Shown here: positions 7,897 to 16,397 of the stretch, piece after piece
How positions within the stretch are numbered: the first letter of the stretch is position 1
How the letters are laid out: each line of letters starts with the position of its first letter
Assembly: GCA_003577365.1 (NCBI GenBank)
Contig: QEUY01000036.1
Span: 1 to 22,995 of the forward strand
Reading direction: 5' to 3'
Origin: Chloroflexota bacterium
GTDB lineage: Bacteria; Chloroflexota; Anaerolineae; Caldilineales; Caldilineaceae
DNA length: 22,995 nt
The notes under the pieces: model-generated
Seen by the model: only the letters and a program-made list of their open reading frames with translations
Databases searched by the model: none
Told to the model about the DNA's origin: nothing
Made by a program: the position numbers and the translations under genes

Positions 7897-8954
7897 GCCG
7901 GCCCGCGCAGGAGATTGGCGTCTGCGTGCAGAACGCGGTCAAACGGTTTCCCGGCGTCGCCGCGGCCAACGGCGTCTCGTTTGAGCTGGCCCGCGGGCAG
8001 TTGATGGCGCTGCTCGGCCCCAGCGGCTGCGGCAAGACCACGACGCTGCGCCTCATCGCCGGCTTCGAACGGCTGGATGCAGGCATCATCGAGATCGGCG
8101 GGCAACGGGTCGCGGGGCCAGGGCGGCATCTGCCGCCGGAACGCCGCCGCGTCGGCATGGTCTTCCAGGAATATGCGCTCTTCCCGCATTTGTCGGTGGC
8201 GCATAATGTGCTGTTTGGCCTGCATGCCTATGCCGGCGACCGCGCCCGGCGCATGGCGCAGGTGCTGGAGCTTGTCGGGCTGACGGGCTACGAGGCGCGT
8301 ATGCCCCATGAGTTGAGCGGCGGCCAGCAGCAGCGCGTGGCCTTGGCGCGCGCCCTGGCCCCAGAACCCGACCTCGTCTTGCTGGACGAGCCGTTCAGCA
8401 ACCTGGATGCCGGTCTGCGCGTGCGCGTGCGCGCCGAGGTACGCAGCATCTTGCGCCAAGCCAACGCCACGGCGATCTTTGTGACCCATGACCAGGAAGA
8501 GGCGTTGAGCCTGGTCGATACAGTCGCCGTGTTGATTCAGGGCGTTGTCCACCAGGTCGCACCGCCTCAAAAGCTCTATCGCCACCCAGCCGATGTGCAT
8601 GTGGCCGCGTTCTTGGGCGACGCAAATTTCCTGCCCGGCTCCGCTCGCGGGCGGCAGGTGGAGTGTGAGTTGGGCATGTTAGAAACTGTCACCGAAAACC
8701 ACGGTGCGGTCGATGTGCTGGTGCGCCCCGAGAACATCGCGGTCACGCCGGCGGCTGCCGATGCGCCCACGCGGGTGCGCGCCATCAATTTCTTTGGACA
8801 CGACCAACTGGTCTCGGTGCAACTGGCTTCGGGCCGCATGGTTGACGCTCGTCTGGGGCCAATGTATCATTTCGCAGTTGGCCAGCCCGTTCACCTGCGC
8901 GTCGAAGGGCCGGTGATGACGTATCAGCAGACCTCAGCCACACAGAGCTTGTAG
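7893..8954 (+). CDS. ABC transporter ATP-binding protein, FbpC/PotA-like
   Basis: ATPase partner of the preceding permease, 353 residues. Walker A is GPSGCGKTT (42-50), the signature is LSGGQQQRVALARAL, Walker B is LVLLDEPFSNLD, and the switch histidine lies in IFVTHDQEEAL. After residue about 240 comes a C-terminal regulatory region with VLVRPENIAVTP, typical of the TOBE-type domain in ferric, spermidine and thiamine importers. The start is the ATG at 7893, which overlaps the permease stop. The open frame continues further upstream, but that part lies inside the permease gene and has no family similarity. Substrate cannot be read from the ATPase; iron(III) is the best inference from the fused permease. 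Confidence 0.92.
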   Translation: MSRPAQEIGVCVQNAVKRFPGVAAANGVSFELARGQLMALLGPSGCGKTTTLRLIAGFERLDAGIIEIGGQRVAGPGRHLPPERRRVGMVFQEYALFPHLSVAHNVLFGLHAYAGDRARRMAQVLELVGLTGYEARMPHELSGGQQQRVALARALAPEPDLVLLDEPFSNLDAGLRVRVRAEVRSILRQANATAIFVTHDQEEALSLVDTVAVLIQGVVHQVAPPQKLYRHPADVHVAAFLGDANFLPGSARGRQVECELGMLETVTENHGAVDVLVRPENIAVTPAAADAPTRVRAINFFGHDQLVSVQLASGRMVDARLGPMYHFAVGQPVHLRVEGPVMTYQQTSATQSL

Positions 8955-9021
8955 GCCTGTGTCGCCTACGCCCGCCCCCAGAGGGCCGGCATAGCATCTT
9001 GAGATAGGGAAGGAGCATCGT

Positions 9022-9477
9022 ATGCGAATCGCGGTTGCAAATGACCACGCCGGCCTGGCGATCAAGCCCGCCGTGCTCGACGAGCTGCGTCAACTGGGCC
9101 ATGAGATCACGGACTTCGGCACCGACGAAACGCGCTCGGTGGACTTCCCCGACTATGCGGGGTTGGTCGGCCGCGCCCTGCAGCAGGGCGACGTCGAGCG
9201 CGGCATCCTTATCTGCGGCAGCGGCGTGGGGATGTGTATTGCCGCCAATAAACTGCATGGCGTGCGTGCCAGCATTGCGCACGATACCTACAGCGCCCAC
9301 CAAGGCGTCGAGCACGACGGCATGAATGTGCTCTGCCTGGGCAGCCGCGTGATCGGCGACGCGCTGGCGCGCGAACTGGTGCGTGCCTTTGTGGCGGCGG
9401 AGTTCCAGCAGGAGGAGCGCTTTATCCGGCGGCTCAACAAGGTCGAGGCGCTCGAGGCGACGGGCGTCGTCCCCTAG
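9022..9477 (+). CDS. rpiB: Ribose-5-phosphate isomerase B (RpiB/LacA/LacB family)
   Basis: Interconverts ribose-5-phosphate and ribulose-5-phosphate in the pentose phosphate pathway. The 151-residue length is typical. Family marks are the N-terminal ANDHAG (Asp8, His9), Cys65 in the ILICGSGVGMCIAANK segment (the general base in RpiB), and EHDGMNVLCLGSRVIG. The loop reads EHDGMN where many RpiB proteins have HNDAN, a variant that I believe is tolerated in the family. A good ribosome site (AAGGAG) lies upstream of the ATG. The gene is followed after 48 bases by zwf, so the two pentose phosphate enzymes are likely co-transcribed. The related allose- or galactose-6-phosphate isomerases are less likely given the neighbour. 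Confidence 0.93.
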   Translation: MRIAVANDHAGLAIKPAVLDELRQLGHEITDFGTDETRSVDFPDYAGLVGRALQQGDVERGILICGSGVGMCIAANKLHGVRASIAHDTYSAHQGVEHDGMNVLCLGSRVIGDALARELVRAFVAAEFQQEERFIRRLNKVEALEATGVVP

Positions 9478-9525
9478 CCCCGGCGTTGTTCTACAGCAGC
9501 CTATCACAGCGACGAGGAGCAGGTG

Positions 9526-11073
9526 ATGAAACGCATTGAGCAACCGGTGCTTCTGGTGGTGTTTGGCGCGTCCGGCGATCTGTCGAAGCGCAAATTGATC
9601 CCCGCGCTCTACCACTTAGCCTATCAGAATCTGCTCCCGCCTAACTTCACCGTGCTGGGCTATGCGCGCACCAAGTATACGGATGAGCAGTTTCGCCAAC
9701 TGGCGCGCGAAGGCATTGAAGAATATGGGGCCTTAGGCATCGACGAACACATCTGGCATTGGTTCTCGCAGGGGCTGTTCTATCAGGCGGGCAACTATGA
9801 TGACGTCGAGAACTTCAAGGCCCTCTCCCAGCGCGTCGTCGAGCTGGATAAGGCGCGCCACACCGGCGGCCAGCATGTCTATTATCTGGCGACGCCCCCG
9901 GCGGTCTTCAAGCCGATCACCCGGCTGATCCACGACGTGGGCATTTGCCCGGCGGACGCCCATGGACAACAGCGTGTCGTGATTGAAAAGCCCTTCGGCC
10001 ATGACCTCGCCAGCGCCCAGGAGCTCAACGACCATCTGCTGCAGCTCTTTAACGAGGACCAGATCTACCGGATCGACCATTATCTGGGCAAAGAGACGGT
10101 GCAGAATATCCTGGTCTTTCGTTTTGGCAACGGCATCTTTGAACCGATCTGGAACCGCAACTATATCGACAATGTCCAGATCACCGTGGCCGAGTCCTTG
10201 GGTATCGGCGACCGCGGCGGCTATTACGACAAGTCCGGCGCCATCCGCGATATGCTGCAGAACCACATGATGCAGCTCTTGTCGTTCACGGCCATGGAGC
10301 CGCCGGTAGCGTTTGAACCCAAAGCCGTGCGCGACCAAAAGGTCAACGTGCTGCGCTCGCTGCGCCCCATCGACCCTGCCGACGTGGACAACTGGGTGGT
10401 GCGCGCCCAATATGGGCCGGGTGTGAGCGATGGCAAGGAGATCCCCGGCTATCTCAACGAAAAGGGCGTCGCCACCCACTCGACGACCGAAACCTATGTC
10501 GCCTGGAAACTGGAGATCGACAACTGGCGCTGGAAGGGGGTCCCCTTCTATATGCGCACCGGCAAGGCGCTGGCAGGCAAGGTCACCGAAATCCAGATCG
10601 TCTTTCGCAAACCGCCGCTCATGTTATTCGAGACCTTGGGCGGCGACCATGTGCCGCCAAGCAATGTGCTGACGCTGCGCATCCAGCCCGACGAAGGCAT
10701 CCTGCTCAGCTTTGATGCCAAACGGCCCGGCCCTTCGGTCATCATCGAGCGTGTAGCCATGGATTTCTCCTACCAAAGCCAGTTCGGCAGCCAGCCCGCT
10801 GCCGATGCCTATGAACGCCTCTTGCTTGATGTCTTTGTCGGCGACAGCACACTCTTTGTGCGCCGCGACGAGGTAGAACTCGCCTGGGATCGCGTCACGC
10901 GCGTCCTGGAGGGCTGGGAGATGCAGGAGAAGGCCGCCAAGCAGGAGAGCGGCAAGCCGCTCAAACTGCCCAAATATGCTGCGGGCACTTGGGGCCCCAA
11001 AGAGGCAGACGATCTAATGCATCGGGATGGCCGCTATTGGCGCAATCCGACGGCCCTCAGAATTCTTCGTTAA
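9526..11073 (+). CDS. zwf: Glucose-6-phosphate 1-dehydrogenase
   Basis: Oxidises glucose-6-phosphate to 6-phosphogluconolactone with NAD(P)+, the entry to the oxidative pentose phosphate route. The 515-residue protein shows the dinucleotide-binding FGASGDLSKRKLIPALY (about 13-29), EKPFGHD near 154-160, and the active-site signature RIDHYLGKETVQNIL (about 182-196), where His185 is the catalytic base. RTGKAL with downstream substrate- and cofactor-contact segments is intact. An ATG at 9526 has GAGGAG six bases upstream and is preferred; a GTG directly before it (9523) would add one residue. The gene lies between rpiB and the glucan phosphorylase, so the cluster joins glycogen breakdown to NADPH and pentose production (inference from context). 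Confidence 0.97.
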   Translation: MKRIEQPVLLVVFGASGDLSKRKLIPALYHLAYQNLLPPNFTVLGYARTKYTDEQFRQLAREGIEEYGALGIDEHIWHWFSQGLFYQAGNYDDVENFKALSQRVVELDKARHTGGQHVYYLATPPAVFKPITRLIHDVGICPADAHGQQRVVIEKPFGHDLASAQELNDHLLQLFNEDQIYRIDHYLGKETVQNILVFRFGNGIFEPIWNRNYIDNVQITVAESLGIGDRGGYYDKSGAIRDMLQNHMMQLLSFTAMEPPVAFEPKAVRDQKVNVLRSLRPIDPADVDNWVVRAQYGPGVSDGKEIPGYLNEKGVATHSTTETYVAWKLEIDNWRWKGVPFYMRTGKALAGKVTEIQIVFRKPPLMLFETLGGDHVPPSNVLTLRIQPDEGILLSFDAKRPGPSVIIERVAMDFSYQSQFGSQPAADAYERLLLDVFVGDSTLFVRRDEVELAWDRVTRVLEGWEMQEKAAKQESGKPLKLPKYAAGTWGPKEADDLMHRDGRYWRNPTALRILR

Positions 11074-11091
11074 TAGTGCTCAAGATTGCCG

Positions 11092-11108
11092 GGTCGATTC
11101 GATCGACC
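11092..11108 (+). other. Short hairpin just upstream of the glgP ribosome-binding site
   Basis: GGTCGAT and ATCGACC form a perfect seven-base stem around a three-base TCG loop. It ends directly before AAGGA, the presumed ribosome site of the phosphorylase gene. There is no T-run, so it is not an intrinsic terminator. It may protect the transcript end or influence ribosome access. Confidence 0.4.
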
Positions 11109-11124
11109 AAGGAACTAATTTCAT

Positions 11125-11967
11125 ATGAAATATCTCGGAAAAATTGCGGTCTTGCCTACCCTGCCCGTCCCCATCGCGCGGCTTGAGGAACTGGCCTATA
11201 ACCTGTGGTGGAGTTGGGAACCGGAGGCGCAGGCGCTCTATGCTCAATTGGACCCTGCGCTGTGGGAATCGACCAACCACAACCCGGTCCGGCTGCTCCA
11301 CCATGTCAGCCAAGAACGTCTCAACGCGGCTGCCGCAGACCCTGCCTATCTGGAGGCCTATCGCCGCTGCCTGGCCGCATTCGACCACTACATGGCCTCC
11401 GGTGCCGATACCTGGTATCGCCGCCAGCACGGCGACAAAGCCGGCCAGGTGATCGCCTATTTCAGCGCCGAATTTGGACTCCACGAATGCTTGCCGATCT
11501 ACAGCGGCGGCTTGGGGGTGTTGAGCGGCGACCACTGTAAGGCCGCCAGCGACCTCGGCCTCCCCTTCATCGGTGTGGGCTTCCTCTACCCGCAAGGCTA
11601 CTTTACCCAGCGCATCGACCCGCAGGGTATGCAGCAGGCGGAATACGAGAAGATCGACTTCGGCGAGGTGCCCGCGCTCCCCGCCCTAGACCAGAACGGC
11701 CAGGAGGTGCTGATCAGCGTCGATCTGCCGGGCCGCACCGTCTACGCCAAGGTCTGGCGCATCCAGGTGGGGCGCGTGCCGGTCTTTCTGATGGACACCG
11801 ACGTGCCGCGCAACGCCCCGCAGGATCGTGCTTGGCATCGGCGGCGTGCGCGCCGTCTTCGCGCTCGGCTATCGCCCCGCGGTCTGGCACATGAACGAGG
11901 GCCACAGCGCCTTTCTCGGTCTGGAGCGTGTCCGGCACATAGTACAGGAAGAGCATCTCAGCTTTGA
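11125..11967 (+). pseudogene. glgP: Alpha-glucan (glycogen/maltodextrin) phosphorylase, N-terminal part, frame broken
   Basis: First half of a GT35 phosphorylase that would release glucose-1-phosphate from glycogen or maltodextrin. Residues about 5-110 match the DUF3417 domain found at the N-terminus of this bacterial/archaeal subfamily (LAYNLWWSWEPEAQALY). The catalytic domain then begins with VIAYFSAEFGLHECLPIYSG and GGLGVLSGDHCKAASDLGLP. Family similarity stops at NAPQDR (base about 11829). The remaining frame to the stop at 11967 encodes arginine-rich sequence that is out of frame with the family. The continuation is found one frame over, starting at VLGIGGVRAV (11828). About twenty conserved residues, normally reading roughly TARLYGGD..RI.QEI, are absent, so this is a deletion and not only a slippery frameshift. 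The ATG at 11125 has AAGGA about eleven bases upstream. Confidence 0.9.
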
Positions 11968-13633
11968 CGAGGCCGTCGAGGCCGTGCGCTCTAACACGCT
12001 CTTCACCACCCATACCCCCGTGCCTGCCGGCAACGACGCCTTTGCCTTTGAACTGGTGGACAAGTTCTTCTGGCAGTATTGGGGCCAGTTAGGCTTGGAC
12101 CGCGATCGCTTCATCGAGTTCGCCCGCCAGGAACTGCCCTGGGGGCCGCAGTACAGCATGACCGTACTGGCGCTCAAGCTCAGCGGCTATGCCAATGGTG
12201 TCAGCCAACTCCATGGCGAGGTCAGCCGCGAGATGTGGAAGTTCCTCTGGCCCGACACCCCGGCCACAGAGATCCCGATCGCGTCGATCACCAACGGCAT
12301 CCATACCCAGACTTGGCTCGCGCCGCAGCTCCGGGCGCTGTATAGCCGATATCTACCTGAAGGCTGGTTACAGCATGTCGAAGATCCGGCGACCTGGCAG
12401 GCCGTCGACGATATCCCCGACGAGGAACTGTGGGCCGCCCATCAAGTGTGTAAGGACGATCTGATCCAGTTTGTGCGCCGCCGCGCCAAACGCCAGCTCC
12501 TGCGCCATGGCGAAGGCCCGCAGCGTGTCCACGCGGCCGGAGATCTGCTGAACCCGCGCGCCCTGACAATCGGCTTTGCGCGGCGCTTTGCCACCTACAA
12601 GCGCGCCACACTGCTCTTCCATGATCTGGAGCGCCTGCGCCGTTTGCTCAACGACCCCGACCGTCCCGTACAGGTGATCTTTAGCGGCAAGGCGCACCCC
12701 GCCGACGACGCCGGCAAGGCGCTGATCCAGCAGGTTTTCGAGTTCAGCCAAGAGCCCGATTTCGCCGGCAAGATCGTCTTTGTCGAAAACTATGACATGA
12801 ACATCGCCCGCCACCTGATCGCGGGCGTAGATGTGTGGCTGAACACGCCGCGCCGCCCGCGTGAGGCCAGCGGCACCAGCGGCGAAAAGGCGGCGCTCAA
12901 CGGCATCCCCAACTTCAGCATCCTCGACGGCTGGTGGGCCGAGGGCTTTGACGGCACCAACGGCTGGGCGATCGGCGAGGAACGCGAGTACAAGGACAGC
13001 GAGACGCAAGACGAGGCGGATGCCTACAGCCTTTATTCGACACTTGAGGAGATGATCATCCCGCTCTACTTTGAGCGCGGCGGGGACGGCTCTGTGCCTC
13101 ATGGCTGGGTCGAGATCATGAAGAATACCATCCGCACCTGCGCGCCGCAGTTCAGTATGCGTCGCATGGTCATCGACTACACCGAGCAGTTCTACCTCCC
13201 CGCAGCGACGACCGGGCAGCGCTATCACCAGGACCATTTCCAAGTCGCCAAATCCATCGCCGACTGGAAAGCAGGGCTGCGCCAGCAGTGGGCTAACGTG
13301 CATATTGAGCGGATCCCGCTCACGGTCGACCAGGTGAAGGTGGGCGAGTCGGTGCCCGTGCAGGCCAGGGTGTGGCTGCACGGCATCCCGCAAGATCAGA
13401 TCGTCGTCGAGATTGTGACCAGCCCCTTGGCAGCAGACGGCGAGCTAACCGCGCCCCACCTACAGCCTATGCACCTCAACGGCAGCATGGGCGGCAGCAC
13501 GGGCGATGGATTGCTCTATGCCGGCGAATTCCGGCCCCAGCATAGCGGCTCGCTGGCCGTGGCCGTGCGCGTGCGCCCGCATCACCCCGATCAACTGCAT
13601 CCTATCGAACCGAACCTTGTCAAATGGGCCTAG
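11828..13633 (+). pseudogene. glgP: Alpha-glucan phosphorylase, C-terminal part, separated by frame-shifting deletion
   Basis: The second part of the same gene, 601 codons if read from the GTG at 11828. It continues the family with LGIGGVRAVFALGY, VWHMNEGHSAFLGLERVRH and FTTHTPVPAGNDAF. Later come FARRFATYKRATLLF, VIFSGKAHPADDAGK and the pyridoxal-phosphate region EASGTSGEKAALNG, whose lysine would bind the cofactor, followed by SILDGWWAEGFDG. The C-terminal beta-rich tail (about 13290-13620) is the usual extra domain of this subfamily. Apart from the junction it looks intact, with normal codon use, so the break is recent or is an assembly error. A separate fragment lacking the N-terminal half would not form an active phosphorylase. 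A perfect intrinsic terminator follows at 13671. Confidence 0.9.
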
Positions 13634-13670
13634 ACTGGGCCTAGAGTGGACCGAGGTTGTGCGCCGAACG

Positions 13671-13709
13671 ACGGGCGGCATGGCGACGGCGATGCCGCCC
13701 GTTTTCTTT
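13671..13709 (+). terminator. Intrinsic terminator after glgP
   Basis: ACGGGCGGCAT (13671-13681) and ATGCCGCCCGT (13692-13702) form a perfect 11-base-pair GC-rich stem with a ten-base loop. It is followed by TTTCTTT at 13703-13709. It lies 38 bases after the phosphorylase stop and ends the rpiB-zwf-glgP group. Confidence 0.85.
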
Positions 13710-13803
13710 GCGCCTGCTTGTCTGCATACACCCGCTCTACGGCCTCTCCCCAGAGAGCCGCAACGCCACCGCTCCGGCACAGTCTGCGCAATCCGCCACG
13801 CCG

Positions 13804-13812
13804 TGTTATGAT
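13804..13812 (+). promoter_or_regulatory. Probable extended -10 promoter of the CoA-transferase gene
   Basis: TG-T-TATGAT at 13804-13812 is an extended -10 element one base from consensus; no convincing -35 is visible at the usual spacing. Transcription from about 13819 would give a leader of about 55 bases before the GTG at 13875. The 241-base gap between glgP and this gene holds this element, the terminator at 13671, and a small direct repeat TGGGCCTAGA at 13625-13634 and 13636-13645 that includes the glgP stop codon. Confidence 0.45.
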
Positions 13813-13874
13813 GCTCCTATTGAGACATGCCGCCCGATGGCCGCTAAAGGGCCGGGACATAAAGGGATACCGCT

Positions 13875-15068
13875 GTGACCGCCGCGCTGGACGATATCAC
13901 CGTACTCGACCTCTCTCGGGTGCTGGCCGGCCCTTATGCAACGATGCTTCTGGGCGATCTGGGGGCACGGGTTGTCAAGGTCGAACAGCCGGGCCGCGGC
14001 GACGACACGCGCCATTGGGGGCCGCCATTCACCGCCAGTGGCGAGAGCGCCTATTTCCTGTGCGCCAACCGCAACAAAGAGAGTGTCACCCTCAACTTAA
14101 AATCGGCTGAGGGCCGCGCTGTCCTGCGCGACATGGTGCGCCGCGCCGATGTCCTGGTTGAGAACTTTAAGGTTGGCAGCATGGCGGCGCTCGGGCTGGA
14201 CTATGCAGCGCTGCGCCCTGAAAACCCGGGGCTGATCTACTGCTCGATCACCGGATATGGACAAACCGGCCCCTATGCCGAACGACCTGGTTACGATGTC
14301 GTGATCGAGGCCCAGGGCGGCCTGATGAGTATCACCGGCCCTGCCGGCGGCGAGCCGTACAAGGTGGGAGTCGCCGTCGTCGATATCACTGCCGGCATGC
14401 AGGCGGTCATGGCGATCCTGGCCGCACTGCATCACCGCGACCGTACCGGCGCAGGCCAGGCGATCGACATCGCCCTGTTTGACACGCAACTGGGCTGGCT
14501 CGCCAACGTCGCCAGCGCCTATCTCGTCTCCGGGCAGACGCCCCAACGCTATGGCAACGCCCACCCCTCGATCGTGCCCTATCAGACGGTCCCTACCGCC
14601 GGCGGTTTGCTCATGCTCGCCGTGGGCAACGATGACCAATTTGCCCGCCTCTGCGCGCTGCTGGGCCACCCTGGGTGGGCCGCCGACCCGCGCTTCGCCA
14701 CCAACCGCGCGCGTGTGAGCCATCGCGCCGTGCTGCTCCCCCTCCTAGAAGCAGAGTTCAGACGCCGCAGCGCAGCGGCATGGACCGAGACACTGTTGGC
14801 CGCGGGCATCCCCTGCGGGCCGGTCAACGACGTCGCTACGGCCCTGTCCGACCCCCAGGCCGAGGCGCGCGCCATGGTGCAGACCGTGCTGCACCCGGTG
14901 ACCGGCAGTGTGCCGCAAGTGGGGCCGGTTCCCAAGCTCGGGGAGACGCCGGCCCGCATCCACCTTCCCCCTCCCCTGCTGGGCGAACATACGGAGGCCG
15001 TCTTGGCCGAATGGCTCGGATACAGCGATGAGCAGATAGCAGGCTTGCGCGCGGCAGGCGCGATCTGA
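13875..15068 (+). CDS. Class III (CaiB/BaiF family) CoA-transferase
   Basis: Transfers CoA from a donor acyl-CoA to a free carboxylic acid through a covalent aspartyl intermediate. The 397 residues match the family in length and motifs: N-terminal LDLSRVLAGPYATMLLGDLGA, ARVVKVEQPGRGDDTR, YFLCANRNKESVTLNL, VLVENFKVG, and the catalytic aspartate Asp141 in RPGYDVVIEAQGGLMSITG. The GTG at 13875 has AAAGGG about eight bases upstream and is the best start. An acyl-CoA dehydrogenase follows 47 bases later, so the likely job is to activate an acid for oxidation by that enzyme. Succinyl-CoA:glutarate transferases belong to this family and often sit beside glutaryl-CoA dehydrogenase, but substrates cannot be read from sequence alone. 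Confidence 0.92.
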   Translation: MTAALDDITVLDLSRVLAGPYATMLLGDLGARVVKVEQPGRGDDTRHWGPPFTASGESAYFLCANRNKESVTLNLKSAEGRAVLRDMVRRADVLVENFKVGSMAALGLDYAALRPENPGLIYCSITGYGQTGPYAERPGYDVVIEAQGGLMSITGPAGGEPYKVGVAVVDITAGMQAVMAILAALHHRDRTGAGQAIDIALFDTQLGWLANVASAYLVSGQTPQRYGNAHPSIVPYQTVPTAGGLLMLAVGNDDQFARLCALLGHPGWAADPRFATNRARVSHRAVLLPLLEAEFRRRSAAAWTETLLAAGIPCGPVNDVATALSDPQAEARAMVQTVLHPVTGSVPQVGPVPKLGETPARIHLPPPLLGEHTEAVLAEWLGYSDEQIAGLRAAGAI

Positions 15069-15115
15069 CCTGTTTCATCCTTCATACACATAGCTGTCAG
15101 CAACAGGAGTTGACC

Positions 15116-16270
15116 ATGGACTTCAGCCTGAACGCAGAACAACAGATGATCCAAGACGCGGTGCGTAAATTTGCCCGCAGCGAGATCCTCCCCTATTCGC
15201 GCGATTGGGATCACGCCGGCAAGTTTCCCCGCGAGCTGTTGACCAAGATGGGCAGCCTCGGCTACCTCGGTGTGCCGATCCCCGAAGAGTACGGCGGCGC
15301 CGGCCTGGACTATATCTCAGAAGCGATCGTCTTTGAAGAAGTGGGCTATGCCGATTCCAGCGTGCGTACGACGCTCTCGGTCCAAATGTCGCTGGTCGAG
15401 CTGACGATCCTCCACTGGGGCAGCGAGGCGCAAAAGCAACACTATCTACCCAAGCTGTGCAGCGGCGAATGGATCGGCTGTTTCGGTTTGACCGAACCCA
15501 ACGCCGGGTCGGATGCCGCCAACATCGCCACCAGCGCGCGCCGCGAAGGCGACGAATGGCTACTCAACGGGCAGAAGGTCTGGATCAGCAACGGCACGAT
15601 CGCGGACATGGCGATCATCTTCGCCCAGACGCAGCCCGGCTCCAAGTCAAAAGGCATGGTTGCCTTTCTCGTCGATGCCAACACGCCCGGCTATTCAGCG
15701 CGCAAAATGACCGGCAAGTTGGGCCTAAAGGCCAGCGATACCGGCGAACTCTTCCTCGACAACGTGCGCGTGCCCGACAGCGCGCGTTTGGGCGAGGTGG
15801 GCCAGGGCTTCAAGATCGCCATGAGCGCCCTGGATAATGGCCGCTATGGGGTCGCCAGCGGCTGTGTGGGCAGCGCCCAGCACGCGCTGGATGCCAGCGT
15901 GGCCTATGCCAAAGAACGCATCGCCTTTAACCGCCCGATTGCCGGTTTTCAGCTTGTCCAAGACATGTTGGCCCAAATGAAGGTCAACGTCGAAGCCGCG
16001 CGGCTCTTGGTCTATCAGGCCGGCTGGGTTAAAAACCAGGGCCAGAAAAGCACCATCCCCGTCTCCATCGCCAAATACTATGCCACCGAGATCGCCAAAC
16101 AGAACGCCGACATGGCGATCCAGATCCACGGCGGTTATGGCTATTCCGACGAGTATGTGCCCGAACGGCTCTGGCGCGACGTGCGCGTCGCCAGCCTCTA
16201 TGAAGGCACAAGCCAGATTCAAAAGCTGATCATTGGCCGGGACCTGACCGGCATCTCGGCCTTCGAATAG
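15116..16270 (+). CDS. Acyl-CoA dehydrogenase (FAD), possibly glutaryl-CoA-dehydrogenase-like
   Basis: Flavoenzyme that introduces the alpha-beta double bond into an acyl-CoA, passing electrons to electron-transferring flavoprotein. The 384-residue protein has the three acyl-CoA dehydrogenase domains. CFGLTEPNAGSD and VWISNGTIADM are FAD/substrate signatures, and the catalytic base is Glu363 in LYEGTSQIQKLIIGR. The segment SVRTTLSVQMSLV has Arg84 where glutaryl-CoA dehydrogenases have their carboxylate-binding arginine, and the C-terminal LIIGRDLTGISAF also resembles that family. The rest looks like ordinary short-chain enzymes. The ATG at 15116 has AGGAG six bases upstream; a TTG six bases earlier is less likely. 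It is paired with the upstream CoA-transferase. Confidence 0.93.
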   Translation: MDFSLNAEQQMIQDAVRKFARSEILPYSRDWDHAGKFPRELLTKMGSLGYLGVPIPEEYGGAGLDYISEAIVFEEVGYADSSVRTTLSVQMSLVELTILHWGSEAQKQHYLPKLCSGEWIGCFGLTEPNAGSDAANIATSARREGDEWLLNGQKVWISNGTIADMAIIFAQTQPGSKSKGMVAFLVDANTPGYSARKMTGKLGLKASDTGELFLDNVRVPDSARLGEVGQGFKIAMSALDNGRYGVASGCVGSAQHALDASVAYAKERIAFNRPIAGFQLVQDMLAQMKVNVEAARLLVYQAGWVKNQGQKSTIPVSIAKYYATEIAKQNADMAIQIHGGYGYSDEYVPERLWRDVRVASLYEGTSQIQKLIIGRDLTGISAFE

Positions 16271-16397
16271 AGGGCCTTTGTACGCAGGAGGCTGGGCGCG
16301 GCAATCTAGGCCTCCTCACACCCATTCCGTTTGGATGCTCCCACTTTATCGACACCAAGTATGCAGAGGAGCAGCTCCCATGCAGGAGGTATAGGAT

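Noticed and set aside
8949..8971. GTAGGC/GCCTAC hairpin after the ABC ATPase gene
   Set aside because: Six-base stem, no T-run; not supportable as a terminator.
11821..11967. Programmed ribosomal frameshift joining the two phosphorylase frames
   Set aside because: No slippery run is present, and about twenty conserved residues are missing, so a frameshift alone would not restore the protein.
15069..15107. CCTGTT/AACAGG pairing that could hide the acyl-CoA dehydrogenase ribosome site
   Set aside because: Only six base pairs across a 27-base loop; likely chance.
16286..16316. AGGAGGC/GCCTCCT inverted repeat after the acyl-CoA dehydrogenase gene as a terminator
   Set aside because: Seven-base stem with a 17-base loop and no T-run; too weak to call.
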